41,260 bases of DNA, taken from positions 1 to 41,260 of the forward strand of contig CAJTYJ010000016.1 in the NCBI GenBank assembly GCA_910583895.1, read 5' to 3'. The stretch comes from an uncultured Lachnospiraceae bacterium. GTDB lineage: Bacteria; Bacillota; Clostridia; Lachnospirales; Lachnospiraceae. The translations under genes were made by a program, and so were the position numbers. This document shows positions 7,053 to 14,696 of the stretch, piece by piece. Numbering within the stretch: position 1 is the first letter of the stretch; every line of letters starts with the position of its first letter. Under the pieces are notes generated by a model that had not been told where the DNA came from, searched no databases, and worked only from the letters and a program-made list of their open reading frames with translations.

Positions 7053-7553
7053 ATGTTATTAAAAGCACTGTATCCAAAGAGACTGACGGCATCGGTCTAT
7101 GATCTGGACTGGGAAAAGCTCGCCGCACATTACGGAGGAGTGGTCTTCGATATTGACAATACGCTGGTGCCCCACGGAGCGCCGGCAGATAAGAGAGCAG
7201 AAGCTCTTTTTGGCAGGCTTCAGAGCCTTGGAATGAAGACCATACTGGTTTCCAACAACAAAGAGGGAAGAGTCAGGCCTTTTGCCGAAAGTCTGCATAC
7301 GGACTATGTACACAAGGCAGGGAAGCCGAAGAAAAAGGGATATGAGAAGGCGATCCGCAAGCTGGGCCTTGTACCAGAACGCATTCTGTTTTTGGGAGAT
7401 CAGATTTTTACAGATATCTGGGGGGCTAACCGGGCGGGGATGTACACCATCCTGACGGAACCGGTAGACCCGTCTACGGATGAGATTCAGATCGTGATCA
7501 AACGTTGGTTTGAAAAACCATTTCGGACGATACCGGAAAAAGGAGGAAAATAA
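7053..7553 (+). CDS. YqeG-family HAD IIIA phosphatase
   Basis: 166 residues matching the small cap-less HAD phosphatases of the YqeG type. Motif I is VVFDIDNTLVP (about 30-40, nucleophile DxD), motif II is LVSNN (about 66-70), the motif III Lys is in KAGKPKKKGY (about 88-97) and motif IV is FLGDQIFTDIWGAN (about 112-125). The family hydrolyses phosphate monoesters (a PGP phosphatase activity is known for some relatives); the substrate here is not shown. It is followed 2 bp later by a chromate transporter gene, so the three genes to 8711 form one operon. Confidence 0.88.
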   Translation: MLLKALYPKRLTASVYDLDWEKLAAHYGGVVFDIDNTLVPHGAPADKRAEALFGRLQSLGMKTILVSNNKEGRVRPFAESLHTDYVHKAGKPKKKGYEKAIRKLGLVPERILFLGDQIFTDIWGANRAGMYTILTEPVDPSTDEIQIVIKRWFEKPFRTIPEKGGK

Positions 7554-7555
7554 GG

Positions 7556-8134
7556 ATGAAAAAACTGTGGGATATGTTTCTGACCTTTGCGAGAATCGGA
7601 GGGCTGACTTTCGGAGGCGGTTATGCCATGCTGCCCATGCTCCAGAGGGAAGTGGTGGAAAAACAGGGCTGGGCCACGGAGGAAGAGCTGGCGGATTATT
7701 ACGCCATCGGACAGTGTACGCCGGGGGTGATTGCGGTGAATACGGCAACTTTTATCGGTTACCGGCAGGCGGGGATTATAGGAGGAATTTTTGCCACGCT
7801 GGGTGTGGTGTTTCCCTCGATTGTGATCATCACGGTGATTGCGGCTTTTTTAACAAACTTTGCGGATTTAAAAGTGATCCAGTATGCGTTTGAAGGCATC
7901 CGCGTGTGTGTCTGTGTGCTGATTTTTAATGCGGTGCAGAAACTTTGGAAGAAGTCGGTTATCGATCAGCCTACCATGTTTATTTTTCTTCTGGTGTTTC
8001 TGGTATCTGCCGGACTGGCAGTGGGACAGAGCTTTTATCCGGATCTTTTCTCGGTGTCTCCCATTGTCTATGTGGTGATTGCAGGTGTGGCGGGAGTCAT
8101 CCTTCACGGCGGCAATGGAAGAAAGGAGGCGTAA
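7556..8134 (+). CDS. Chromate transporter, first half-size subunit
   Basis: 192 residues, the length of one CHR domain, with the family signature TFGGGYAMLPMLQREVV near the N-terminus and CTPGVIAVNTATFIGY at about 62-77, followed by five to six hydrophobic helices. Half-size CHR proteins act in pairs in the membrane and export chromate, or use another anion or metabolite; the real substrate is uncertain. AGGAGG lies before the ATG. The partner gene starts 4 bp downstream. Confidence 0.9.
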   Translation: MKKLWDMFLTFARIGGLTFGGGYAMLPMLQREVVEKQGWATEEELADYYAIGQCTPGVIAVNTATFIGYRQAGIIGGIFATLGVVFPSIVIITVIAAFLTNFADLKVIQYAFEGIRVCVCVLIFNAVQKLWKKSVIDQPTMFIFLLVFLVSAGLAVGQSFYPDLFSVSPIVYVVIAGVAGVILHGGNGRKEA

Positions 8135-8138
8135 AGAT

Positions 8139-8711
8139 ATGATCTTGATCCGGCTTTTTTTTGAATTTTTTAAGGCAGGACTTTTTGCCATCGGAGGCGG
8201 ACTGGCGACGCTTCCTTTTCTGCAGGAGATCAGCCAGTCCACGGGCTGGTTTACTCAGCAGGATCTGATGGATTTGATCGCCATCTCGGAGTCCACGCCG
8301 GGAGCGATCGGAGTCAATGCGGCGACCTACGCAGGTTTTCACACCTTTGGACTCGTGGGCGGGGTTGTGGCTACCCTGGGACTGATTGCGCCCTCGGTCA
8401 TTATCATTATCCTGGTGTCCAAGGTGCTGGAAAAGTTTAAGGAGAGCCGTCTGGTGGAGGAGATTTTCTACGGACTGCGCCCGGCGTCCACCGGGCTGAT
8501 CGCAGCGGCAGGGTTTTCCGTGGTTCTTGCCACCCTGGTCAATTTGAACGGGCTTACTTCTGATCCGGCTGGTGCTTTTAACTGGTTCGGCATTGTATTG
8601 GCTCTTATTCTTTACTGGGCAATCAAAAGGTGGAACCGGCATCCGGTGCTTTATATCGGGGCATCGGCCGTGATCGGCATTGGAGCAGGATATCTGCATC
8701 TGTTTGGGTGA
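8139..8711 (+). CDS. Chromate transporter, second half-size subunit
   Basis: 190 residues, homologous to the preceding subunit: AIGGGLATLPFLQEIS near the N-terminus and STPGAIGVNAATYAGF at about 53-68, then repeated hydrophobic helices. The start at 8139 is chosen because GGAGG lies about 10 nt before it; a longer in-frame start overlaps the upstream gene. The paired arrangement is typical of Firmicutes, where two CHR domains of opposite membrane topology form the transporter. Confidence 0.9.
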   Translation: MILIRLFFEFFKAGLFAIGGGLATLPFLQEISQSTGWFTQQDLMDLIAISESTPGAIGVNAATYAGFHTFGLVGGVVATLGLIAPSVIIIILVSKVLEKFKESRLVEEIFYGLRPASTGLIAAAGFSVVLATLVNLNGLTSDPAGAFNWFGIVLALILYWAIKRWNRHPVLYIGASAVIGIGAGYLHLFG

Positions 8712-8738
8712 AAGATGCAAAAAAGATGGAGAAAAGCT

Positions 8739-10280
8739 ATGAGTAAGAATAAGAAAAGGCTGCTGGCCCTGGTCCTGGCGGGCGGGATACTGGCTGTGAG
8801 CGGCTGTGGCGGTGTAGAAAATGCACCAAAAGTGCCAGAGATTGGGGAAGCGGAGACAGAACAAGAAAAAGTCCTCTCCCTTACCTTTTCCACGGTGGAA
8901 GCGGACGATTATGATCCGGAAACCGGCCGGTGGCTTTTGCACACGGAGTATCAAAAGATCGAAACATCCGGAGAGGGCAGGGCGGCAGATGCGCTCAGAC
9001 AGTGGTCCGAAGACCGGGCAGAAGAGCTGGAAGGCTTAAGGAAGCAGCGGGCGGCAGATGCAGCCCTTGGGGAGGTATCGGAAGAGAACCAGGATTATTA
9101 CCAGTACAGCATTTACCAGAGCCTGAAAACGGCCCGTGTGGACAGTCAGGTCATCAGCCTGATTGAGGGGAACAGCGAGTACACTGGAGGAGCACACGGG
9201 AATTATGGCAGCACCGGGGTGAATTTCGACGCCGTAACCGGAACGCTTCTGGAACTTTCGGACCTTTTGACAGATGAAGAAGGCTTCTGGAAAAAAGCAG
9301 AGGAAGAGCTGATCAGGGAGCTGTCAAAAACTTATGGAGACGGCCTGTTTCCAGATTATGAGGATACCATCCACAAGCTTCGAACGGGCAGTCCCAACTG
9401 GTATCTGAACGGGGCCGGCATCGCTTTTGTCTTCCAGCCCTATCTGGTCGGCCCCTATGCCATGGGGGAACCGGTGATTACGATCCCCTATGAGAAACTG
9501 GAGGGGCATTTATCGGAGGCGTATCTTCCAAAGCGAATGAAAGGGCCTGAGGGAGCCGGTGTCTATCAGATTCCGGAAGGGGAAACGGTGTCCTGGTTCC
9601 TGTCTGTGCTTGACAGCCAGGCCCGAACGCTGAAGGTGGGGCTTGCAAAAGGAGAGGAAGGATATGCCAGCCCGGTACGGGTCGAAGCGGGGGACGACTG
9701 CCTGGAAACAGGGGCTTTTGAACGGATGGGAGAAGCGGTGCTTCTAAGCCGGGAGGACGGCAGCGTGTTCTTGCTCTTTGATGCGGATTACGCCTCAGAT
9801 GATTTTGTGACTTTTGTGTATGAGCTGACGGATGGGAACTTGAAAGAATGTGACCGCATCGAAGGCCTAAGCATGCAGGGTGCTGTGGTAAATACAGACC
9901 AGTTGGAGCTTTTGATGCATCTGGAGGTGCTGGGGTCCTACCGGAGTCCCATGGTCTATACCATCGGCCCGGACGGAAAGCTTCTGCAGGATGAAACATG
10001 GTTTTCGATTCCACCCAAAAAGGATCCGTGGAGCCTTTTGGTGACGGTCCGGGAACTTCCGGTCCGGATCGAAGGAGAAGCGGTGACGCTTCCCGTCGGA
10101 AGCAGGATCCGCATTACGGCAACGGACAACAAAGGGACGGTCCGCTTTTTGGACGAGGATACGAAAGCGGAAGGAGAGATTGATTTTGTGCGGGGGGACA
10201 CGGCAGAGGATAGTTGGTCCATCTTTATTGACGGGATCCGGGATACCGAGTATTTTGAGATGGTTCCTTACGCAGGGTAG
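8739..10280 (+). CDS. Lipoprotein with DUF3298/RsiV-like domain
   Basis: 513 residues. A signal peptide with lipobox AVSGC is followed by an extracellular region. Residues about 55-260 resemble the DUF4163/DUF3298 pair seen in RsiV and PdaC, including YTGGAHGNYG, a VTG-LLELSDLLTD stretch and the end segment YAMGEPVITIPYEKL. The C-terminal half is beta-rich and not recognised. ATG at 8739 is preferred to an in-frame ATG at 8715 because GGAG is well placed before it. The domain in RsiV senses lysozyme; here there is no attached sigma factor, so the role is unknown. Confidence 0.75.
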   Translation: MSKNKKRLLALVLAGGILAVSGCGGVENAPKVPEIGEAETEQEKVLSLTFSTVEADDYDPETGRWLLHTEYQKIETSGEGRAADALRQWSEDRAEELEGLRKQRAADAALGEVSEENQDYYQYSIYQSLKTARVDSQVISLIEGNSEYTGGAHGNYGSTGVNFDAVTGTLLELSDLLTDEEGFWKKAEEELIRELSKTYGDGLFPDYEDTIHKLRTGSPNWYLNGAGIAFVFQPYLVGPYAMGEPVITIPYEKLEGHLSEAYLPKRMKGPEGAGVYQIPEGETVSWFLSVLDSQARTLKVGLAKGEEGYASPVRVEAGDDCLETGAFERMGEAVLLSREDGSVFLLFDADYASDDFVTFVYELTDGNLKECDRIEGLSMQGAVVNTDQLELLMHLEVLGSYRSPMVYTIGPDGKLLQDETWFSIPPKKDPWSLLVTVRELPVRIEGEAVTLPVGSRIRITATDNKGTVRFLDEDTKAEGEIDFVRGDTAEDSWSIFIDGIRDTEYFEMVPYAG

Positions 10281-10326
10281 AAGGTATGACAGATCATGAG
10301 GTGTATGAGAGAGTCTGGGGGTAAAA

Positions 10327-10440
10327 ATGTACAAGGTATTGATCGCAGACGATGAAAAATAGGTAATCTCTTTGATTGAGAAGCTGGTGGACTGGGAAAA
10401 GCCGGGGGAGTGCCTGAGACTTCATATTTTGTCAGCATAA
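10327..10440 (+). pseudogene. Remnant of a response-regulator receiver domain
   Basis: Starting from ATG at 10327 the reading frame gives MYKVLIADDEK, a stop (TAG at 10360-10362), then VISLIEKLVDWEKPGE, ending at 10438-10440. Apart from the internal stop this is the beginning of a YesN-type response regulator, with the acidic DDE pocket and the following helix intact. Everything after about residue 30 is missing and replaced by a terminator hairpin. There is no good ribosome binding site. It is a truncated relic, and it resembles the N-terminus of the intact regulator at 19133. Confidence 0.75.
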
Positions 10441-10479
10441 AAATGCGATGTCATCAAGAGTCTGATGGCATCGCATTTT
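10440..10479. terminator. Bidirectional terminator
   Basis: A 17-bp stem with one G-T pair (10440-10456 with 10463-10479) and a 6-nt loop; A-rich on the left, TTTT on the right. It closes the minus-strand lacI-type gene ending at 10492 and could also stop plus-strand transcription from 8739. Confidence 0.88.
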
Positions 10480-10491
10480 CTCTATCAATAT

Positions 10492-11508
10492 CTACCAATA
10501 CTGTTCCCGAATCCGGATAGAGTGTTCTACAAAATATTGTTCTTTTTCCGGAACGGTTCCTGCAGTCAGGTATTCAAAGAGAAGATCTAAGGACCGGGAT
10601 CCCTGCCGGTCCGGCTGCTGGCTGATGGTGGCAGAGATGATTCCTTTTTTCAGCATTTCCAGTGTAGTCGGGACTTCGTCGAAGGTGATGATCTTTGGCC
10701 GTAGTCCGGATTCCTCCACGGCGCGGCAGCCTCCATGAACTCCGGCAGCGGCAAAAAACAGGGCTGTCAGGTCCGGATGGCGGCTTAAAAGCTGTCGGGT
10801 GAGGGTGTAGCTCTCAAATTCATCGTCGTGATTTTCGAGAATCTCGGCGATCCGGATCCGGGGATAGGAGGCAAAAAGGGTGTCCTTAAGACCTTTGACC
10901 CGCTCTGTATGACACAGCACATTGGAGGAACCGGTAATGATTCCCAGCTTGACGTCCCCTGTGGTCATCAGGGCAAAAAGTCCGGCCGCCGTACAGCCTC
11001 CCTGAAAATAATCACTTCCCACGTAGGCCATCCGTCTGGATCCGCCGATGTCTGTGTTGACCGTCACAACCGGAATCCGGTTTTTGATCAGCTCGTCTAT
11101 TTTCTTCTGAATCCGCATATGGTTATAAGGTGCAAGCATCAGGCCGTGGATGCCCGCTGCTGTCAGTTCATCGATGGCCGCAAGTTGTGCGCCGGCGTCG
11201 AATTCCACCCTTCTGGTGATGGTGGTGATCCCATAATCCTGCAGCTCTGCGGCCTTTTTGCGGACCCCTTCCATCACTTCGTCAAAAAAGGGATTGTGTT
11301 CACTGAATAGGATGACTCCGATCCGGTATTTTTTTTTCTGAGCGGCAAGGGCAATTCCTGCCTTGTTGGGCCGGTAGTCCAGGGCACGCACGATCTCCAA
11401 GACCTTTTCCGCGGTTTCCGGGCTCACAGCGCCCCGGTTATTCAGCACCCGGTCCACGGTTCCCCGGGAGACTCCGGCCAGATCTGCGATGTCTTTGATG
11501 GTGGTCAC
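10492..11508 (-). CDS. LacI-family transcriptional regulator
   Basis: 338 residues: an N-terminal LacI helix-turn-helix (TTIKDIADLAGVSRGTVDRVLN, residues 2-23, with hinge to about 50) and a periplasmic-binding-protein-type sugar domain (about 60-330, beginning YRIGVILFSEHNPFFDEV). The GTG at 11508 is preferred to ATG at 11517: AGGAGG is 10 nt from the GTG but only 1 nt from the ATG, and the GTG gives the usual LacI start. It is divergent from xylulokinase, with two matching palindromes in the shared region, so it most likely represses xylB and itself until sugar binds. Confidence 0.9.
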   Translation of the reverse strand: MTTIKDIADLAGVSRGTVDRVLNNRGAVSPETAEKVLEIVRALDYRPNKAGIALAAQKKKYRIGVILFSEHNPFFDEVMEGVRKKAAELQDYGITTITRRVEFDAGAQLAAIDELTAAGIHGLMLAPYNHMRIQKKIDELIKNRIPVVTVNTDIGGSRRMAYVGSDYFQGGCTAAGLFALMTTGDVKLGIITGSSNVLCHTERVKGLKDTLFASYPRIRIAEILENHDDEFESYTLTRQLLSRHPDLTALFFAAAGVHGGCRAVEESGLRPKIITFDEVPTTLEMLKKGIISATISQQPDRQGSRSLDLLFEYLTAGTVPEKEQYFVEHSIRIREQYW

Positions 11509-11541
11509 AGCATTCATGCCTCCTGTTACGTTCTTTCTTTG

Positions 11542-11570
11542 ACAATACAGGAAAGCGCGTGAACTGTCAA
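11542..11570 (-). promoter_or_regulatory. Promoter of the LacI-type gene
   Basis: On the minus strand: TTGACA (11570-11565), a 17-bp spacer and TATTGT (11547-11542), 34 bp before the GTG start. Confidence 0.8.
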
Positions 11571-11581
11571 ACGTCATTTCC

Positions 11582-11593
11582 GTGCCCGGGCAC
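11582..11593. promoter_or_regulatory. Predicted LacI-family operator 1
   Basis: Perfect palindrome GTGCCCGGGCAC lying just upstream of the -35 box of the lacI-type gene. The same motif, with one change, recurs at the xylB start site, which supports it as the operator. Confidence 0.65.
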
Positions 11594-11727
11594 TTTTAGA
11601 GCTGTCCGGAGGTCTTGGATTTTGTGAAATATAGACAAGAATCCGGTGTTTTTATAGGGAAAATATTCTGAAAATTAGATGATTTTCACAAAAATACGGA
11701 AGTTTATAGAAAAACAGCGGCAATCTG

Positions 11728-11756
11728 TTGAAAGTTTTGGACAAAAGAGGTAATAT
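11728..11756 (+). promoter_or_regulatory. Promoter of the xylB operon
   Basis: TTGAAA at 11728-11733, a 17-bp spacer and TAATAT at 11751-11756. The expected start near 11763 is 5 bp before the operator at 11768. Confidence 0.75.
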
Positions 11757-11767
11757 AAGAGAAAGAG

Positions 11768-11781
11768 CGTGCACGGGCACG
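11768..11781. promoter_or_regulatory. Predicted LacI-family operator 2
   Basis: CGTGC-ACGG-GCACG, an inverted repeat matching operator 1. It lies directly downstream of the predicted xylB transcription start, the position expected for a blocking repressor. Confidence 0.7.
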
Positions 11782-11813
11782 AAAACAGAACAGAGAAAAA
11801 GGAGGAGACAGAT

Positions 11814-13283
11814 ATGCTTTATATTGGCGTGGACCTTGGGACTTCCGCCGTCAAGCTGCTTTTGATGGACGGGGAGGGGAAGATTCAGAAAATCGTATCC
11901 CGGGAGTATCCCATTTATTTCCCCCATCCGGGCTGGTCGGAGCAGAACCCGGAGGACTGGTTCCGGGAGACCATGAACGGACTGAAAGAACTGCTGTCGG
12001 ACTGCGATAAAAATCAGGTGGCAGGCATCAGCTTCGGAGGACAGATGCATGGACTGGTAATCCTGGATGATCAGGATCAGGTGATCCGCCCTGCGCTTTT
12101 GTGGAATGACGGCCGTACCTTTGAAGAATGCGATTATCTGAATCAGGTCATCGGAAAAGAAAAGCTTTCCGCATACACGGCCAATATATCGTTTACCGGT
12201 TTTACCGCACCGAAGATTCTGTGGGTGAAGAACAAGGAGCCGGAGCATTTTGCCAGGATTGCGAAGATCATGCTGCCCAAAGACTACATCGCCTACAAGC
12301 TGTCCGGCGTGCACTGTACCGATGTGTCCGATGCTTCCGGCATGCTGATTTTTGACGTAAAGAACCGCTGCTGGTCGAAAGAGATGCTGGACATCTGCGG
12401 CATCCGGGAAGAACAGCTGGCAAAGATCTACGAGTCCTATGAGGCCGTGGGAACGGTTCTCCCGGAGATTGCGGCAGAGCTTGAGATTCCGTCTTCCGTA
12501 AAGGTCGCAGCCGGCGCCGGAGACAATGCGGCGGCGGCCGTGGGAACCGGAACTGTGGGCGACGGCATGTGCAACATCTCTCTTGGAACCAGCGGAACGA
12601 TTTTTATTTCTTCTGAAAAATTTGGGGTGGACAAATACAACGCCCTGCATGCTTTTGCCCATGCGGACGGTCATTATCACCTGATGGGCTGCATGCTGAG
12701 TGCGGCGTCCTGCAACAAGTGGTGGATGGACGGGATCATCGGAACGAAGGACTACGCAGCGGAGCAGAAGGCCATTGAGAAGCTGGGCGAAAATCATGTG
12801 TATTTCCTCCCCTATCTGATGGGAGAGCGTTCTCCTCACAATAACCCGAACGCAAGGGGTACCTTTATCGGCATGACCATGGATACGACCCGGGCGGATA
12901 TGACTCAGGCGGTGCTGGAAGGTGTGGCATTTGCCCTAAGGGATTCCTTTGAGGTGGCGAAGTCTCTGGGAATCCGGATCGAGCGGACAAAGATCTGCGG
13001 CGGCGGCGCGAAGAGTCCCCTGTGGAAAAAGATCATCGCCAACATCATGAACATCAAGGTGGATGTGATTGAGAGCGAGGAAGGTCCGGCCCTTGGCGGA
13101 GCCATGCTGGCAGCTGTGGCCTGCGGCGAATATGAGAGCGTGGAGGCGGCAGCAGAAAAACTGGTAAAAGTTGTTGACACCGTGGAGCCGACACCGGAGA
13201 TCGCAGCGAAATATGAAGAGCGCTATCAGCAGTTCAAGGAGATTTATCCGGCATGTAAGCCGCTGTTTGAGATTATAAAATGA
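11814..13283 (+). CDS. xylB: Xylulokinase (FGGY carbohydrate kinase)
   Basis: 489 residues, full length for XylB. The N-terminal FGGY domain starts MLYIGVDLGTSAVKLLLMD (phosphate loop), with GISFGGQMHGLVILDDQ (sugar-binding Met-His) at about 63-79. The C-terminal domain has AAGAGDNAAAAVGTG (catalytic Asp) and the GGGAKSPLWKKIIANI motif at about 397-412. It phosphorylates D-xylulose or a close ketose to the 5-phosphate in the cytoplasm. ATG at 11814 is preceded by GGAGG; a longer in-frame start at 11769 would overlap the operator. It heads an operon with a membrane protein, DUF4867 and an isomerase. The exact ketose could differ from D-xylulose. Confidence 0.92.
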   Translation: MLYIGVDLGTSAVKLLLMDGEGKIQKIVSREYPIYFPHPGWSEQNPEDWFRETMNGLKELLSDCDKNQVAGISFGGQMHGLVILDDQDQVIRPALLWNDGRTFEECDYLNQVIGKEKLSAYTANISFTGFTAPKILWVKNKEPEHFARIAKIMLPKDYIAYKLSGVHCTDVSDASGMLIFDVKNRCWSKEMLDICGIREEQLAKIYESYEAVGTVLPEIAAELEIPSSVKVAAGAGDNAAAAVGTGTVGDGMCNISLGTSGTIFISSEKFGVDKYNALHAFAHADGHYHLMGCMLSAASCNKWWMDGIIGTKDYAAEQKAIEKLGENHVYFLPYLMGERSPHNNPNARGTFIGMTMDTTRADMTQAVLEGVAFALRDSFEVAKSLGIRIERTKICGGGAKSPLWKKIIANIMNIKVDVIESEEGPALGGAMLAAVACGEYESVEAAAEKLVKVVDTVEPTPEIAAKYEERYQQFKEIYPACKPLFEIIK

Positions 13284-13771
13284 AACTGCTGCCATCGCTG
13301 GACTGCCGACTGCAAACAGAGCGGACAGCAGGGGAAATCGGAGGGATTTTGAAGTCTGTGACGATATCCGGGAGCCGTTCTTTCACTGTCTCACGCCAGG
13401 GAGAATTTACCGGAAACATAGACGACACGGAATTCAGACTTGTCAGCAACAGCAGAAACCGGAACTCTTTTCTGCCGGTGATAAAAGGAAAACTTTTGGC
13501 CAATGGAAATAAAACAGAGATCTGTATTCGGATGCGGATGCATCCGCTGGTATCGGCATTTATGGTAGTCTGGATGTGGGGTGTTCTGTTTTTCTTTCTG
13601 GCAGGAGTTCTCCAGATATTTGCGGAGGGATTTTGTTCCGCGCTGCCGGTGCTTGGCAGTACCGCCTTTATGATGACATTTGCACAGATCTTGATGCGGG
13701 TATGTTTTTATCTGCCGGCAAAAAAGTCCATGCAGAGAATAAAAGAACTGTTGGAAACTGCAGATAGATAA
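13280..13771 (+). CDS. Small membrane protein of unknown function
   Basis: 163 residues. The ATG overlaps the xylB stop (ATGA), so translation is coupled. The N-terminal half is soluble and beta-rich (RLQTERTAGEIGGILKSVT, then NRNSFLPVIKGKL). The C-terminal half has two membrane helices (about 88-112 and 118-140). The arrangement resembles a small conserved Firmicutes membrane family that I cannot name. No catalytic motif is visible. Its position between a sugar kinase and a sugar isomerase gene may be chance, because the soluble part has no sugar-enzyme features. Confidence 0.65.
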   Translation: MKLLPSLDCRLQTERTAGEIGGILKSVTISGSRSFTVSRQGEFTGNIDDTEFRLVSNSRNRNSFLPVIKGKLLANGNKTEICIRMRMHPLVSAFMVVWMWGVLFFFLAGVLQIFAEGFCSALPVLGSTAFMMTFAQILMRVCFYLPAKKSMQRIKELLETADR

Positions 13772-13786
13772 GGAGGAAGATAACAG

Positions 13787-14410
13787 ATGGAGATCAAAAA
13801 AGTAACAGATCCTGCCTTTCGGAAGTATGGAAAGATTGTGCAGGGCATTGACTTTTCAGGGCTGGTGGAGGCGCTGAATGCGAAGACGCCGCTTCCGGAG
13901 GATGTGGTCTATGAGCCGTCAGTGGCAGAGCTGGAGGCACTTCCGGTTTTTGACGAGCTTCAGACAAAGACTTACGGTGAACTGCCCATCCAGATCGGAT
14001 ACTGCAACGGAAAGAACTATCTTCTGAATGCGCTGGAGTATCACCGCTCTTCAGAGATCAATGTGGCGGGAACCGATGCGATCCTGCTGGTGGGCGCGCA
14101 GCAGGATATCACAGACGATTTTACCTATGACACATCCCTGGTAGAAGCATTTCTGCTGCCGAAGGGGATCGCTGTGGAGATTTATGCAACAACGCTTCAC
14201 TATGCGCCCTGCAGCGTGGGAGACAATGGTTTCCAGGTAGCGATTGTACTTCCGAAAGATACGAATCTGCCGCTTAAAAAGGGACATGAAGGCTGGGAGG
14301 ACAGGCTGATCACCGCGCAGAACAAGTGGCTGATCGGACATGCGGAAGGCGGACTGCCGGAGGGGTCCCATATCGGCCTCATTGGAAAGAACGTGGACTG
14401 CCGGGAATGA
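13787..14410 (+). CDS. DUF4867 family protein
   Basis: 207 residues matching by memory the DUF4867 family, cupin-like proteins related in fold to ureidoglycolate lyase. Typical parts are NALEYHRSSEINVAGTD (about 83-99), LPKGIAVEIYATTLHYAPC (about 125-143) and GFQVAIVLPKDTN. The conserved His and Glu residues around EYHRSSE and LHYAPC could bind metal or sugar. Family members commonly sit beside sugar isomerases and kinases, as here, suggesting a role in handling an aldose or its lactone or anomer. AGGAGG lies before the ATG. The reaction is not known. Confidence 0.8.
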   Translation: MEIKKVTDPAFRKYGKIVQGIDFSGLVEALNAKTPLPEDVVYEPSVAELEALPVFDELQTKTYGELPIQIGYCNGKNYLLNALEYHRSSEINVAGTDAILLVGAQQDITDDFTYDTSLVEAFLLPKGIAVEIYATTLHYAPCSVGDNGFQVAIVLPKDTNLPLKKGHEGWEDRLITAQNKWLIGHAEGGLPEGSHIGLIGKNVDCRE

Positions 14411-14460
14411 TGCGCGCTTCATGCGCGGCAGTATTTCCGTGTCAGGCCGGGAGCGGAGAC

Positions 14461-14642
14461 TTTCGGTGACTACATAACTGATAAAACTGTATAAACGGCA
14501 CGAAATTCCGGTATTTACAGAGCTTTGAATCCGGTGCCGTTTATCATGGATTTTCGGTGATTGCGTAACTAATAAAACCGCATAAACGGCATGAAATTCC
14601 TGCTTTTGCAGAAGTTTGAACCCGGTGCCGTTTATCATGTTT
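14461..14642 (+). repeat. 91-bp tandem duplication, each copy a hairpin
   Basis: Unit A is 14461-14551 and unit B is 14552-14642. Each has an 11-bp outer stem: ATAAACGGCAC / GTGCCGTTTAT (14491-14501 with 14534-14544) in A and ATAAACGGCAT / GTGCCGTTTAT (14582-14592 with 14625-14635) in B, where the C-G to T-G change keeps pairing on the plus strand. A small inner stem changes from T-A in A to C-G in B, a compensatory change. It lies in the 286-bp gap before the isomerase gene. Confidence 0.85.
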
Positions 14643-14671
14643 CTATCCGGCAGATTTGAAAAGCCGGATAG
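14643..14671 (+). other. Leader hairpin before the isomerase gene
   Basis: Perfect 9-bp stem CTATCCGGC / GCCGGATAG (14643-14651 with 14663-14671) ending about 10 bp before the AGGAGG of the isomerase gene. There is no T run, so it is not a terminator. It could stabilise a processed 5' end. Confidence 0.6.
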
Positions 14672-14696
14672 ATTATCAGATCAGGAGGATAAGATC

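Noticed and set aside
11652..12839. Minus-strand frame of 395 codons opposite xylB
   Set aside because: It is antisense to a clear xylulokinase, runs through its promoter and operator, and has no family features.
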